64,000 bases of DNA, taken from assembly GCF_045679555.1 (NCBI RefSeq), contig NC_092091.1, positions 74,711,580 through 74,775,579 of the forward strand, written 5' to 3'. Positions 1 through 10,164 of the stretch are shown here, piece after piece. The stretch's first letter is position 1. The number at the start of each line of letters is the position of its first letter. A program made the position numbers and the translations under genes. The stretch is from Salvelinus alpinus (Eukaryota > Chordata > Actinopteri > Salmoniformes > Salmonidae). Under the pieces are notes generated by a model. The model saw nothing but the letters and a program-made list of their open reading frames with translations. It was not told the origin of the DNA and made no database searches.

Positions 1-339
1 CTATGAATGGTGTCCTTAGAGTTACATACATATGGTTCCCATTCCTGTCACGTTCCAAATGCAATTAATTGTGTTTATGATATTTATTCAATTCAAGAAT
101 TGTTGTGTACATACTCAGCATTTTAACTAGCTTTGAAACAGCAGGTTTATTCTTAAGGAATATTACTGTGACTAATTTTTCGGTTCAATTTAGTTTTTAG
201 CTTTATAAATTCATGAGATTAATGTTCTGTGTTCATTATATCTATCACTACACACATACAGATGATACATTTTTTTTTAATTGTGGCTCATAATTTTTTA
301 AAATACTGTAACTAAATGAACGGAAGGGGCGTATATCCA
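1..339. other. AT-rich intergenic sequence
   Basis: No gene, exon or recognisable repeat is visible here. The stretch is AT-rich with short homopolymer runs and ends where a dispersed repeat begins near position 340. Confidence 0.5.
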
Positions 340-1308
340 GTGGTGTAAAGTACTTAAGTAAAAATACTTTAAAGTACTACTTTACATTTTGGGGTATCTG
401 TACTTTACTATTCATATTTTTAACAACTTTTACTTTTACTTCACAACATTCCTTATGAAAATATTGTCATTTTTACTCCATACATTTTTCTGACACCCAA
501 AAGTACTTATTATATGTTATATTGTTATATTTTGAATGCTTAGAAGGATAGGAAAATTGTCTAATTCTCGCACTTATCAACAGAAAATCCCTGGTCATCC
601 CTACTGCCTCTGATCTGGCAGACTCACTAAACACACATGCTTCGTCTGTAAATTATGTCTGAGTGTTTGTAACGGCAGCCTTCCCTCTCTTCACGAGAAG
701 AGAGGGTGTAACAGGGATCGGACCAACACGCAGCGTAGCCAGTGCTCAACATGTTTAATTACGAAAAAACAGAACACTTAACACAATACAAAAATAACAA
801 AATGTGGCAAACCGATACAGTCCTATCTGGTGCAGAGAAAACACAGAGACAGGAAACAACCACCCACAAATCCCCAACACAAAACAAGCCACCTATATAT
901 GATTCCCAATCAGGGACAACGATTGACAGCTGCCTCTGATTGAGAACCATATTAGGCCGAACACAGAAACAGACAAACTAGACACACAACATAGAATGCC
1001 CACCAAGCTCACGTCCTGACCAACACTAAAACAAGCAAAACACACAAGAACTATGGTCAGAACGTGACAGTGTTGAAGTGTGCCCTTGGCTATCTGTAGA
1101 TAAAAAAACAAGAAAATGATGCCTGGTTTGCTTAATATACGGAATGTGAAATGATTTATACTTTTAATTTTGATACTTATCTATATTTTAGGATTTACAT
1201 TTACTTTTTGATACTTTAGTATATTTTAAACCAAATACTTGTAGACTTTTAGTGAAGTAGTATTTTACTTGGTGCCTTTAACTTTTACTTGGGTCATTTT
1301 CTATTAAC
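340..1308. repeat. Dispersed hAT-like non-autonomous element with a nested repeat
   Basis: The left end (GTGGTGTAAAGTACTTAAGT) and the right end near 1245-1308 (ACTTTTACTTGGGTCATTTT) are rough inverted complements, as in the abundant fish repeat built of AGTAAAAGT motifs. A different repeat sits inside at about 670-1070. It starts GTAACGGCAGCCTTCC, carries a short GAAGAGAG hairpin and ends GAACGTGACAG. The right end is cut off at about 1308 by the next element. Assignment to hAT rests on general resemblance only. Small open frames here are not genes. Confidence 0.55.
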
Positions 1309-3147
1309 CTCTACTTGGTCACATCCCGGATCCGGGAGCACCCTCATCAGTAAAAAAGCTGACTAGCATAGCCTAGCATAGCGCCACAAGTAAATACTAG
1401 CATCTAAATATCATGAAATCACAAGTCCAAGACACCAGATGAAAGATACACATCTTGTGAATCCAGCCATCATTTCAGATTTTTAAAATGTTTTACAGGG
1501 AAGACACAATATGTATTTCTATTAGCTAACCACGATAGCAAAAGACACAACTTTTTTTTCCCACCATTTTTTTCCTGCATAGGTAGCTATCACAAATTCG
1601 ACCAAATAAAGATATAAATAGTCACTAACCAAGAAACAACTTCATCAGATGACAGTCCTATAACAGATTTATTGTATAGCATATGTTTTGTTAGAAAAAT
1701 GTGCATATTTCAGGTATAAATCATAGTTTTACATTGCAGCCACCATCACAACGCTCACCAAAGCAGCTAGAATAACTACAGAGACCAACGTGAATTAACC
1801 AAATACTCATCATAAAACATTTATGAAAAATACACAGTGTACAGCAAATTAAAGACAAACATCTTGTGAATCCAGCCAATATTTCCGATTTTTTAAGTGT
1901 TTTACAGCGAAAACACAATATAGCATTATATTAGCTTACCACAATTGCCAAAAACACAACAGCATTGATTTAAGCCAACAGTAGAGATAACGAATAAACC
2001 AGCAAAAGATATTAATTTTTTCACTAACCTTCTCAAACTTCTTCAGATGACAGTCCTATAACATTATATTACACAATACATATAGAGTTTGTTCGAAAAT
2101 GTGCATATTTAGCGGCACAAATCGTGGTTATACAATGTGAATAGTAGTCAAACTTCAAACAAAATGTCGGGAGAAATCTTGGGAGAGGCACCTAATCTAA
2201 TCAATAACTAATCATAAACTTGACTAAAAAATACAGGTTGGACAGCAAATTAAAGATACACTAGTTCTTAATGCAACCGCTGTGTTAGATTTTTAAAAAT
2301 ATCTTTAGTACGACATACAGCTTACGTTATAGCGAGACAGCGCCCAAAATCAGGGCGAAAAATACGACTACACATTTTCGACAGAAATACGAAATAACAT
2401 CATAAATGGTTCCTACTTTTGATGATCTTCCATCAGAATCTTGTACAAGGGGTCCTTTGTCCAGAATGATCGTTGTTTGGTTGTAGAATGTCCTCTTCAT
2501 CTGTCGAATTAGCAACCAAAGCTAGCCATGTGGCGCAGGAGTGTCCAAATTCACCATAACGCAAAACAAAGAAAATGCCGAAAATTCGCAATAAACTGAT
2601 ATAAACTGATATAACTCGGTTTAAAATAACTACTTTATGATGTTTTTAACACATATATCAAATAAAATCAGAGCCGGAGATATTTAACGTCTATAACGAA
2701 AGCTTTTCAGAACGCAATCCAGGGGTCCTTCTCGCGCCATGCTGAATAAAGGAAAGAGTGGTCACGTCATTTCAAGAGGTCTTGTTCGGCCTCAGATCAA
2801 GCTATACACCCCATTCCACCTCTCACTGCCTATTGACATCTAGTGGAAGGCGTATGCAGTGCATGTAGATCCATAGATTTCAGGCAAATTAATAGGATGG
2901 ACCTGGAACAGAGCCCCCGATATCAGATGTTTCACTTCCTGACAGGAAGTTTGCTGCAAAATGAGTTCTGTTTTACTCACAGATATAATTCAAACGGTTT
3001 TAGAAACTAGAGAGTGTTTTCTATCCAATACTAATAATAATATGCATATATTAGCAACTATGACATAGGAGCAGGCCGTTTACTCTGGGCACCTCTGTGC
3101 ACCTTTCATCCAAGCTACTCAATACTGCCCCTTCAGCCATAAGAAGT
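1309..3147. repeat. Unclassified salmonid interspersed repeat, family A, copy 1
   Basis: A block of about 1.8 kb begins ACCTCTACTTGGTCAC, directly interrupting the preceding repeat, and ends near CCATAAGAAGTTAA next to a GIMAP remnant. It has internal near-repeats, for example the CTTCAGATGACAGTCCTATA motif near 1640 and 2040. Its layout matches the insertion at 19745-21054 (both contain the TTTTGTTCGA / GTGCATATTT-type module). No coding capacity is visible. The family is common in salmonid genomes but I cannot classify it. Confidence 0.55.
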
Positions 3148-3327
3148 TAAAGAAGAGAATGAGAGAATCCAGAAAGAGAAGGAAAAGCAGAGACTCAGGG
3201 AGGAGAAACTGAAGAAACTGAAACTGGAAAAAGAGGCTAAAGATAAAGAAATAAAGGAGGTGACAGAAAAACATGAAAGGGAGGCTAGAGAGAAAGCTGA
3301 AGGAGCTAATGGCTTTATAGATTTTTG
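3145..3327 (+). pseudogene. 3' end of a GIMAP gene (coiled-coil tail remnant)
   Basis: An open frame encodes a charged helix (EENERIQKEKEKQRLREE...) and ends ...EGANGFIDF followed by TGA at about 3325-3327. Its composition and end match the tail of the GIMAP pseudogene at 32620-33640, of which this is the inverted copy. No GTPase exon precedes it, because upstream DNA is the family A repeat, so it is a 3' fragment. The following 3330-4480 is also shared with the inverted copy, so the fragment was carried by a segmental duplication. Confidence 0.7.
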
Positions 3328-4480
3328 AAATAGATTTGGTGATGTGGTGGATACAGTGGCGACAACAGTGGTGGAAGCAGTAAAAGGTGCTTGCAGTATA
3401 CAATGGAAATCTGAAACAATGCTGTTTGAGAGTCCCAAGCTTAGTCACATTGAATGTAATTGTAATTACAATTGTATTGCATTGCATTGAATGCATCTAC
3501 ATACAGCGTACTCTGTTGCCATTCTAATGTTATAGTCTGTAACTGTGGACCCATTGACTTCTATAGATGTATATTCTATAGCTTACATAAAGCTTTATGA
3601 CATTTAACCTGGCTCTGCTGTGTCTGTGATTGTTTCCATTTATGTCAATAGTAAACATTATGGAATGACAATTTAAGACAAATGCCAGATACAATTCAAT
3701 GTTTTCCTTTGTATTCAATGAGGACATTTTCTTAAAATAACACAAATAATCATCATGACAGTTTATTAAAGCTGGTAATTAGCTACATACGTGATTTCAG
3801 GGTAACATTCATGCATTGTCATTATAAATAAAATATGTTTTAATCAACAACAAAAAATTAAAAACGTCTTCATTCAGTGCATTACACTCCATGACTTGGT
3901 CGTTCCATGGATATATGGGTCGGTGTTCACACCATTGTCATTATGACATCATCAATATGGGACAGAACAGTGGAATTCTTTAGATGGATGCACACAGTTG
4001 TCCAGACTCTGTAAATCATGCTGTTTAAACAGTGAAGTAATAAAGAGACTCTCTGGCCAGTACAGTTGAGGGAGACCGGCTACATCCCAATAGTCTTATT
4101 TATCTTTCCTCCTCCTTTTCTACAGATCACTAAATAGATTAACTGGTTAGAACTGGTTATGAATGTTAATAGCTATAGCCATATAACATTTTTAAGTTCC
4201 CTCATATCAGTTAATATTGTATAAATATGGCCGAGACCTTTTCCTGACCATGTGACCTGACTAGGAAAACCTCCAGGTCTATATCTAAGGCCTGGAGTTT
4301 TCCCTGGTCAGGTCCTGTATAGCTTCTCCTAGAAGTAAAGGTTATGAGGAATGGAAGCCATTTAAGGGTATTGAGACACAGCCATGTGAGCCATGGTGGC
4401 CTGGTCTGTCTGGGTCCTCCAGGCCAGCAGAGGGAGAAAAACAAATCGTAAGCTCTGGGACCGACTGACAAATTGGCATC
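3328..4480. repeat. Left arm of an inverted segmental duplication (partner 30430-32620)
   Basis: Non-coding sequence downstream of the GIMAP remnant. Several blocks recur in reverse complement at 30430-32530: the TTGCATTGCATTG run, the AAGCTTTATGACATTTAACC block, the cGTTCCATGGACATATGGGTC block near 3900, and the CTCCAGGTCTATA / GGCCTGGAG block at 4270-4300. The copies have diverged, and the partner additionally carries a 51-bp minisatellite. Confidence 0.7.
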
Positions 4481-4714
4481 CTATTCCCTATATAATGCAC
4501 TACTTTTGACCAGAGGTGGAAAAGGTACTAAATTGTCACACTTGAGTCAAAGTAAAGATACCTTAATAGAAAATGACTCAAGTGAAAGTCACACAGTAAA
4601 ATACTACTTGAGTAAAAGTCTAAAAGTATTTGGTTTTAAAGACACTTAAGTATCAAAAGTACTTGCTAAAATATAGGGATAGCCCAATTTTCGCCTAAAA
4701 TTACATACCCAAAT
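4476..4714. repeat. Short salmonid TATTCCCTATATA repeat followed by a hAT-like fragment
   Basis: At 4476-4514 lies the very common salmonid motif CCTATTCCCTATATAATGCA followed by CTACTTTTGACCAGA. From 4514 the AGGTGGAAAAGGTACTAAAT sequence starts the AGTAAAAGT-type repeat also seen at 340. Other copies of the first motif are near 6735, 30370-30415, 62140-62190 and 62325-62420. Confidence 0.65.
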
Positions 4715-5290
4715 CTAGCACAGAAAGGAATCAGTTAAAGAGATAGATCATAGCTTTTTTCTTTCAGATTGGCAATGAAATAAAAAAAACAGAAAGGTAT
4801 TTTCAGTGGACCTTTATTTTATAGTGCCATGAAATAACTATGAAATTAATAGTAATGGTTAAATACTAAATCTCCATTCTTCATGCTTCTGAGGCAGCAA
4901 TGGGAGCTGTGACTGTGACTGCAACTGTAAATTAATATTACAGTAGCATGTAGCTTTTTAGCCTGACAAGCAGAAATCAACTTTTCAGATTAGTAGATTA
5001 GTTGTTGTCGACTTCCCTCTAGTGGCCATGATATTGATAGTCCCCTTGCATTTGTTCTGTGAAGAGACCATGTGTGTGAAGGGAAGGGATCACTGCTGCT
5101 ACCTGGCTCTCAAACCAAGGTTAATGATTTAAGGAGCAAACTGAAGTAGAGAGGAGATTCAGCAGCTCTTGGAGGACAATGGAAGTAAAAAGCTTCTTTA
5201 TTGTTCAAAGTAAAACCAATGGGACATATTTTTGTATTATTGTGCCTTTGAGCTGTATTGCCTGATTACAATATATTTAGATAGGTGAGT
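4715..5290 (+). repeat. Duplicated module X, copy 1
   Basis: Begins GCACAGAAAGGAATCAGTTA and includes GCTTCTGAGGCAGCAATGGG and CTCTAGTGGCCATGATA. The same ordered motifs recur at 8030-8600, at 19540-19670 plus 22640-23220, and at 27905-28560. It has no coding content. It looks like flanking DNA amplified with the GIMAP loci. Confidence 0.65.
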
Positions 5291-6480
5291 TAGTCTTGTG
5301 GAAATCAGTAAACACAATCTTGTGTAAATATTTACAAGTCAAATGGTCACAAGCCACATGGTTAAAAAGTTATTCATACATGTGTAAGTCATACATAATT
5401 ATGTATAGAAAGCATGTTGTTGTTGTGTGTGTGTGTGTGTGGAGGTGTTGGACAGTGGTAGAGTATTGGGAGTTTAAAGTGAGAAACAGAATGGAAAATA
5501 AGATGCTGGCTATTAATTTATCACTTGAGATCTGGTAATGGCAGCTGCTGACCATTTTATTTGATAATTGCAGTGTGTCACTGGTTTGTTCACTCACTTT
5601 CTACACTCTTTCTACACACAGTAATCAGCCTCCGTCCAGAATGGCTGGGTTTATCACCCCTTTAGGGCACCACTATGGCGCCGCTGGTAGAGGGCGACTT
5701 GAGAACAGTCATGACAATGGCATGATGCAACCGGGGGACGGAGGTGCAACCTGTGAATACCACTATATTCTCTTAACTAACCCTGAATTTAAAAAAAAAT
5801 AAAGCAATTCCATACAAAACTCACTACTGCCATCACCCCCACCCAAAATACCACCCACTCCCCATTCCCATCCAACCTCTCTGACCCTGTCAAACAACCT
5901 CTCCCTTTCTACATCATACATTTCACAACATAACATGTTCAACCGTTTCCTCTACTACACTATACAGCCATTACACATTCCAGTACCATGTTTCCCTATC
6001 TACTTCAGAGGAATTCAATACCGTATGTCCTGATCTCCTCCTACACAACATAACTTCCTAATTGTGTTCCCATGACACTAATCTCCAGTACTATAAAAAT
6101 GTCTGCCAACAATCTAACCCATGTTTCTGAATCAATGTTTTAATTTCCCCTCTACACAACTGCACCTGTATTCAAAAACATAATTTCATTTTTTTTTTCT
6201 GTATCTGCTGTATAATTTCATTAACTCTTGTATGAGATAGAATTCAACAGAACTGAGTTTCAGTACCATTTCTTTGTAAGCCCAACAACTGCAACATTAT
6301 TTCTAACCATACATCCTGATGTTCTGCCTTTCCAGATCTTAACGGAGATAGTTTCTCAAATGTCCACTAGAGGGTGACCTTGTATGTTATATTGTGTTCA
6401 AACACTGACTTGCAATACTATAAAATAGACATTGCATGTATTTACACAGTTGAGCATTTTGGAGGTAGTCTGGTGATAGT
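5291..6480. other. Non-coding spacer with a C-rich repeat-like segment
   Basis: The first part (5291-5420) is homologous to 23220-23345 (AGGTGAGTT followed by CTTGTGGA and CACAATC). A (GT)n run is at about 5425-5441. From 5640 to 6360 a pyrimidine-rich stretch resembles the 3' region of an unidentified retroelement. The small open frames have no recognisable protein. Confidence 0.4.
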
Positions 6481-7150
6481 GATAGTGAGATAGTGTAGCG
6501 TTCCAGAGATAGTGTAGCCAGAGATAGTGTAGCATTCCACCTACTTGACCAGGTCATATTGGATCTTACTATGCCTGCTACAGTGCTGCTTGATACTTTT
6601 AAGTGTGACTAAAGTTTGTCCAATGATGTCCATTTTGACTTACTTTCTTAAACCATTGATGACAATTGCTGCACTCTGTATTTTATAAAGGCTGATTGTT
6701 CCTGTTGAGGCTGGCTGACTGACTGGTTGTGTCTGAAATGGCACCCTATTCCCTATATAGTGCACTACTTTTGACCAGAGCCATATGGGTAGTGCCGTGT
6801 TGTTTGGCACAGTGCTTTTACTGGTATTTCCAGCAATATCCACCAGCGTTGCTGCAGGTAGGAAATCCTAGGAAATGTTCTGTAATTGACACAAGCTGTC
6901 TCCAATCAACCAATCATCCAATCAATCTGGTTGTGTTTCGCGGGGGTCGCCTGAAACATGGCAATTATGTTCATGATGTTGATCAAGTTGGTAAGGATCT
7001 TGTTGCCTGTTTCCAGCTATCAGTGGTTTATTGGTAGTTTGGTTGATTTTATCCATAATGTGTATGAACACAAACTATATTTCAATAATATGACATGTCA
7101 CCAAATGCAGCTTAAGTCACATGATTTCACATTTCCACTTCCTGCCTCTG
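6481..7150. other. Spacer with a short salmonid repeat
   Basis: Contains GATAGTG-type short tandem repetition near 6470-6530 and a copy of the CCTATTCCCTATATAGTGCA repeat at about 6740-6780. No exon or known domain was recognised. Confidence 0.4.
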
Positions 7151-8030
7151 TCTACATGGGAGGCCCACAATTTCTACTGTTGGGGGTTGCGAAAAAACTA
7201 CTATTGAAAGCACAGAGACTTGAAGAGGAAATGGCCGTTTATACACCACATCCCCACCTCTTCTGCAGAAATGTTACTTCCCCTTTAGGTCTTTCCTTCC
7301 TGTTATGCTACCATCTCTTTGAGTGTGTAGCAGCCTAAGTCACATGATTTCATAGAAAATGTGTCTTTGCATTAGAACTCCCTGCCCCCTAGACACTTTT
7401 GGGATAATGAAGATTTCTTTACATTATGAGAACCATGGTTCTGTGAGGTCCTAAGAGTAACACAACACAGAATTATCACATGGATGAAGTAATTAATTAC
7501 ATTATGTCCCTATGGGAAATTTACTTGACAAATGCTTGATGGCTGGAATGTGTCTATTGTGAGTGTTAATAATAAAACAAAGTATGTTTTATTTTTTTAT
7601 CGGTTACTGCTTTTCCAGTGATCTCTAAAAAAGAATAACGATACAAAAACAGCTACATATTTGTTCATCATCCCCCCAATTGTCATTCTTAATGTAGGCT
7701 ACAATAACGGTAGAATATATTTATTTAGATGTATTAAGTTTATAGGAACAGGGACAATGTACGACAAAACATGTCTCAAAAGTGAGAAGTGATACGTTGC
7801 AACAGATTTAGCTAACATCTCATTTACATCTGCAGTCTTCCTGTCAACGTGCCTTATGGTAACCACAATACTTTCCATCTCTCATCTCTCATGACTTGTC
7901 TCCACAGTAAGATAACCATATAGATGTCTTTCTCCAAGTGTTCTATCCAGCTAAATACAGTCTATTGTCCGATGTTCCCTTTGTATACCTTATATCTCCA
8001 TCTCCCTATGTCCTGTACTAGTTAGATGAT
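7150..8030 (+). repeat. Direct-duplication block Y, copy 1 (partner 23825-27905)
   Basis: GGCCCACAATTTCTACTGTT at about 7161 and AAGCACAGAGACTTGAAGAG at about 7207 recur at 23827 and 23880. The block around 7330-7590 (AGTCACATGATTTCATAGAA, GAGAACCATGGTTCTGTGAG) recurs at 24120-24455. The block 7670-8030 recurs at 27530-27905. This is non-coding DNA in direct orientation, belonging to the GIMAP-associated segmental duplication. Confidence 0.7.
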
Positions 8031-8712
8031 AGCACAGAAAGGAATCAGTTAAAGAGAGAGATCTTAGGTTTTTTATTTCAGGATTGGCAATGAAAACCAA
8101 AAAACAGCAAGGTATTATTTTATAGTGCAATGAAATAACTATGACATTAATGGTAATGGTTTGTGCTTAAACAGTTAATCTCCATTCATCATGCTTCTTA
8201 GGCAACAATGGGAGCTGTTTCATCTTTACTCAGGGAAATATACAATTCTGTGCTGTGTGCGATACCCAGTTCGATCTTTTTGTTCATGCTGCAAGTAGTG
8301 ACGACTACATTATGTTTCCAAGGATCCTATCCTGTAAATTGTGAGAGGAGATATGAGTTCATGTCTGGTGTTCTCTGGCTTGGCTGAAGAGCTTGGCTGC
8401 CCTGAAGTGTTCCTGTTAAAATGTCTTTTGGCCCTTTCCCAGATTGAAAGGAAATTCAAGGCCAACTTTCATTCTCTTATACTCTATAAATTCGTCAATA
8501 AGTCCACCTAGGTAGTTTTTTAAACTCTAAATTAGCTTTTTTCGAGTGCCCTCAAGTGGCTTTGATAGTTACACTACCTCCCCTTAAACAATTTTACCAC
8601 ATTACTACTATGGTGCTTTAATTCATACCATGGTACAGTCTTAATCATGGAAATGTACCATTATTTTCGCTTTGAAGTATGATGGTACTGCCATGCACTT
8701 AAATAATACCAT
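8030..8712 (+). repeat. Duplicated module X, copy 2
   Basis: Starts GCACAGAAAGGAATCAGTTA like copy 1 and contains the GAGAGGAGATATGAGTT and GGCTGAAGAGCTTGGCTGCC motifs shared with 22780-22850 and 28310-28370. It ends in a cluster of ACCATGGTA-type palindromes (8610-8715). Confidence 0.65.
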
Positions 8713-8935
8713 GGTAGCCTAGTGGTTAGTGTGTTGGGCCAGTAACTGAAAGGTTGCTAGATCGAATCCCCAAGCTGACAAGGTAAAAATCTGTTGTTCT
8801 GAAAAAGGTAGTTAACCCACTGTTCCCCGGGCGCTGAAGATGTGGATGTTGATTAAGGCAGCCCCCCAAATCTCTCTGATTCGGAGAAGGCCCTGACGTA
8901 TGGGGATTCCAGGGACATTGACTCAAAATAGCTGT
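8713..8935 (+). repeat. HpaI-type tRNA-derived salmonid SINE, 3' truncated
   Basis: The sequence GGTAGCCTAGTGGTTAGTGT followed by AACTGAAAGGTTGCTAGATC carries degenerate A- and B-box like parts. It continues into the AGCTGACAAGGTAAAAATCT and TTAACCCACTGTTCC body typical of this family. The usual 3' end with TAAATAAAGG is missing because another element follows. Confidence 0.7.
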
Positions 8936-9108
8936 GTAATGAGCTCAAAGTCTTGAGCAGGAGACTGGACAGTGAGGCAAAACCACTGGACGCACTGGAG
9001 TACATATCCAGACATCAAATGGCCTACTTGTTTCCCAATGCATTTGTTGCCTCCCTGTGACAGTGGCAAGTGGAGAGTGCACATTCTCCAAGCTCAAACG
9101 TCTCCTGA
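8936..9108 (+). pseudogene. hAT transposase C-terminal (dimerisation domain) remnant
   Basis: One frame reads LKVLSRRLDSEAKPLDALEY...[10 protein letters not shown] and then a stop. After a one-frame shift it continues [14 protein letters not shown]. The 'TVASxExxFSKLK' signature is characteristic of the hAT C-terminal dimerisation region (ZMYM1/ZBED/TTF-type proteins). The fragment is short, shifted and joined directly to a Tc1 fragment, so it is dead. Confidence 0.65.
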
Positions 9109-9557
9109 TGTACTGGCCTGTCTCCTGGTAGCGCCTCCATGCTCTGGACACTACGCTGACAGACACAGCAAACCTTCTTGCCACAGCTCGCATTGATGTG
9201 CCATCCTGGATGAGCTGCACTACCTGAGCCACTTGTCTGGGTTGTAGACTCCGTCTCATGCTACCACTAGAGTGAAAGCACCGCCAGCATTCAAAAGTGA
9301 CCAAAACATCAGCCAGGAAGCATAGGAACTGAGAAGTGGTCTGTGGTCACCACCTGCAGAACCAGTCCTTTATTGGGGGTGTCTTGCTAATTGCCTATAA
9401 TTTCCACCTTTTGTCTATTCCATTTGCACAACAGCATGTGAAATTTATTGTCAATCAGTGTTGCTTCCTAAGTGGACAGTTTGATTTCACAGAAGTGTGA
9501 TTGACTTGGAGTTACATTGTGTTGTTTAAGTGTTCCCTTTATTTTGTTGAGCAGTGT
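9060..9557 (-). mobile_element. Tc1-like element, truncated; transposase N-terminal HTH fragment
   Basis: The minus frame at about 9090-9250 encodes [20 protein letters not shown] and [20 protein letters not shown], a Tc1-type paired-like helix-turn-helix. The plus-strand right end TGTTCCCTTTATTTTGTTGA followed by GCAGTG (about 9530-9555) is a Tc1-family terminal repeat. The catalytic half is absent. Confidence 0.75.
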
Positions 9558-10164
9558 ATAAATTTAACATAATAAATAAACATAACATAAATAAACATAA
9601 TAAAATGTGAAGAAATCCAAGAACGGGTGTTGACAGTCTTCAAACAACATGGCATATTACAAAACGCATAGGAAAAAATACTTCATTTGGTCATCTTTTG
9701 TGCTTCATTTTATCAAAGCTCTACTCAATGTATTTTTTTCAACACCATGTGTTTGGGCAGAATCAATCTGCCTTACAGTTTCCTTTTTTCTCCGTGAACA
9801 ATACTGAAAAAAACTTTTTCTGACAAACATTGCATAATGTTTGCTGCCAACTTGTACACCACCTGGACAGACATACAACATATGAAACAAGTTTTATCAT
9901 AACAAACCAGCAATACATCAAATAATATTGTGATGATGTCCCTTCCACAAAGGGTGGTTGGTCCGTCAACAGTTTTAACATCCATTAAAATGTCAATACC
10001 ATCTGAATTTTCCTTTGGAAACTGCAGAATCAACAGTGCTGATACCTTTTACTCTGTCCACTGCAATTTGTGTTCATTGCTTTTTGCAGTTCCTGTTGCA
10101 GTTGCAGCTCCACTTTCTACTGTCATTCCAAGTCCTAAAACTGTTGCTCCAGCTCCCAATTATC
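9558..10164. other. 3' flank of the minus-strand GIMAP gene
   Basis: AT-rich DNA, presumably containing the 3' UTR of the GIMAP gene whose stop lies at 10165-10167. Overlapping small open frames on both strands have no recognisable domain. No clear poly(A) signal could be assigned. Confidence 0.4.

Noticed and set aside
3119..3496. 125-codon minus frame
   Set aside because: It is antisense to the GIMAP tail remnant, whose plus frame matches the pseudogene at 32.6 kb.
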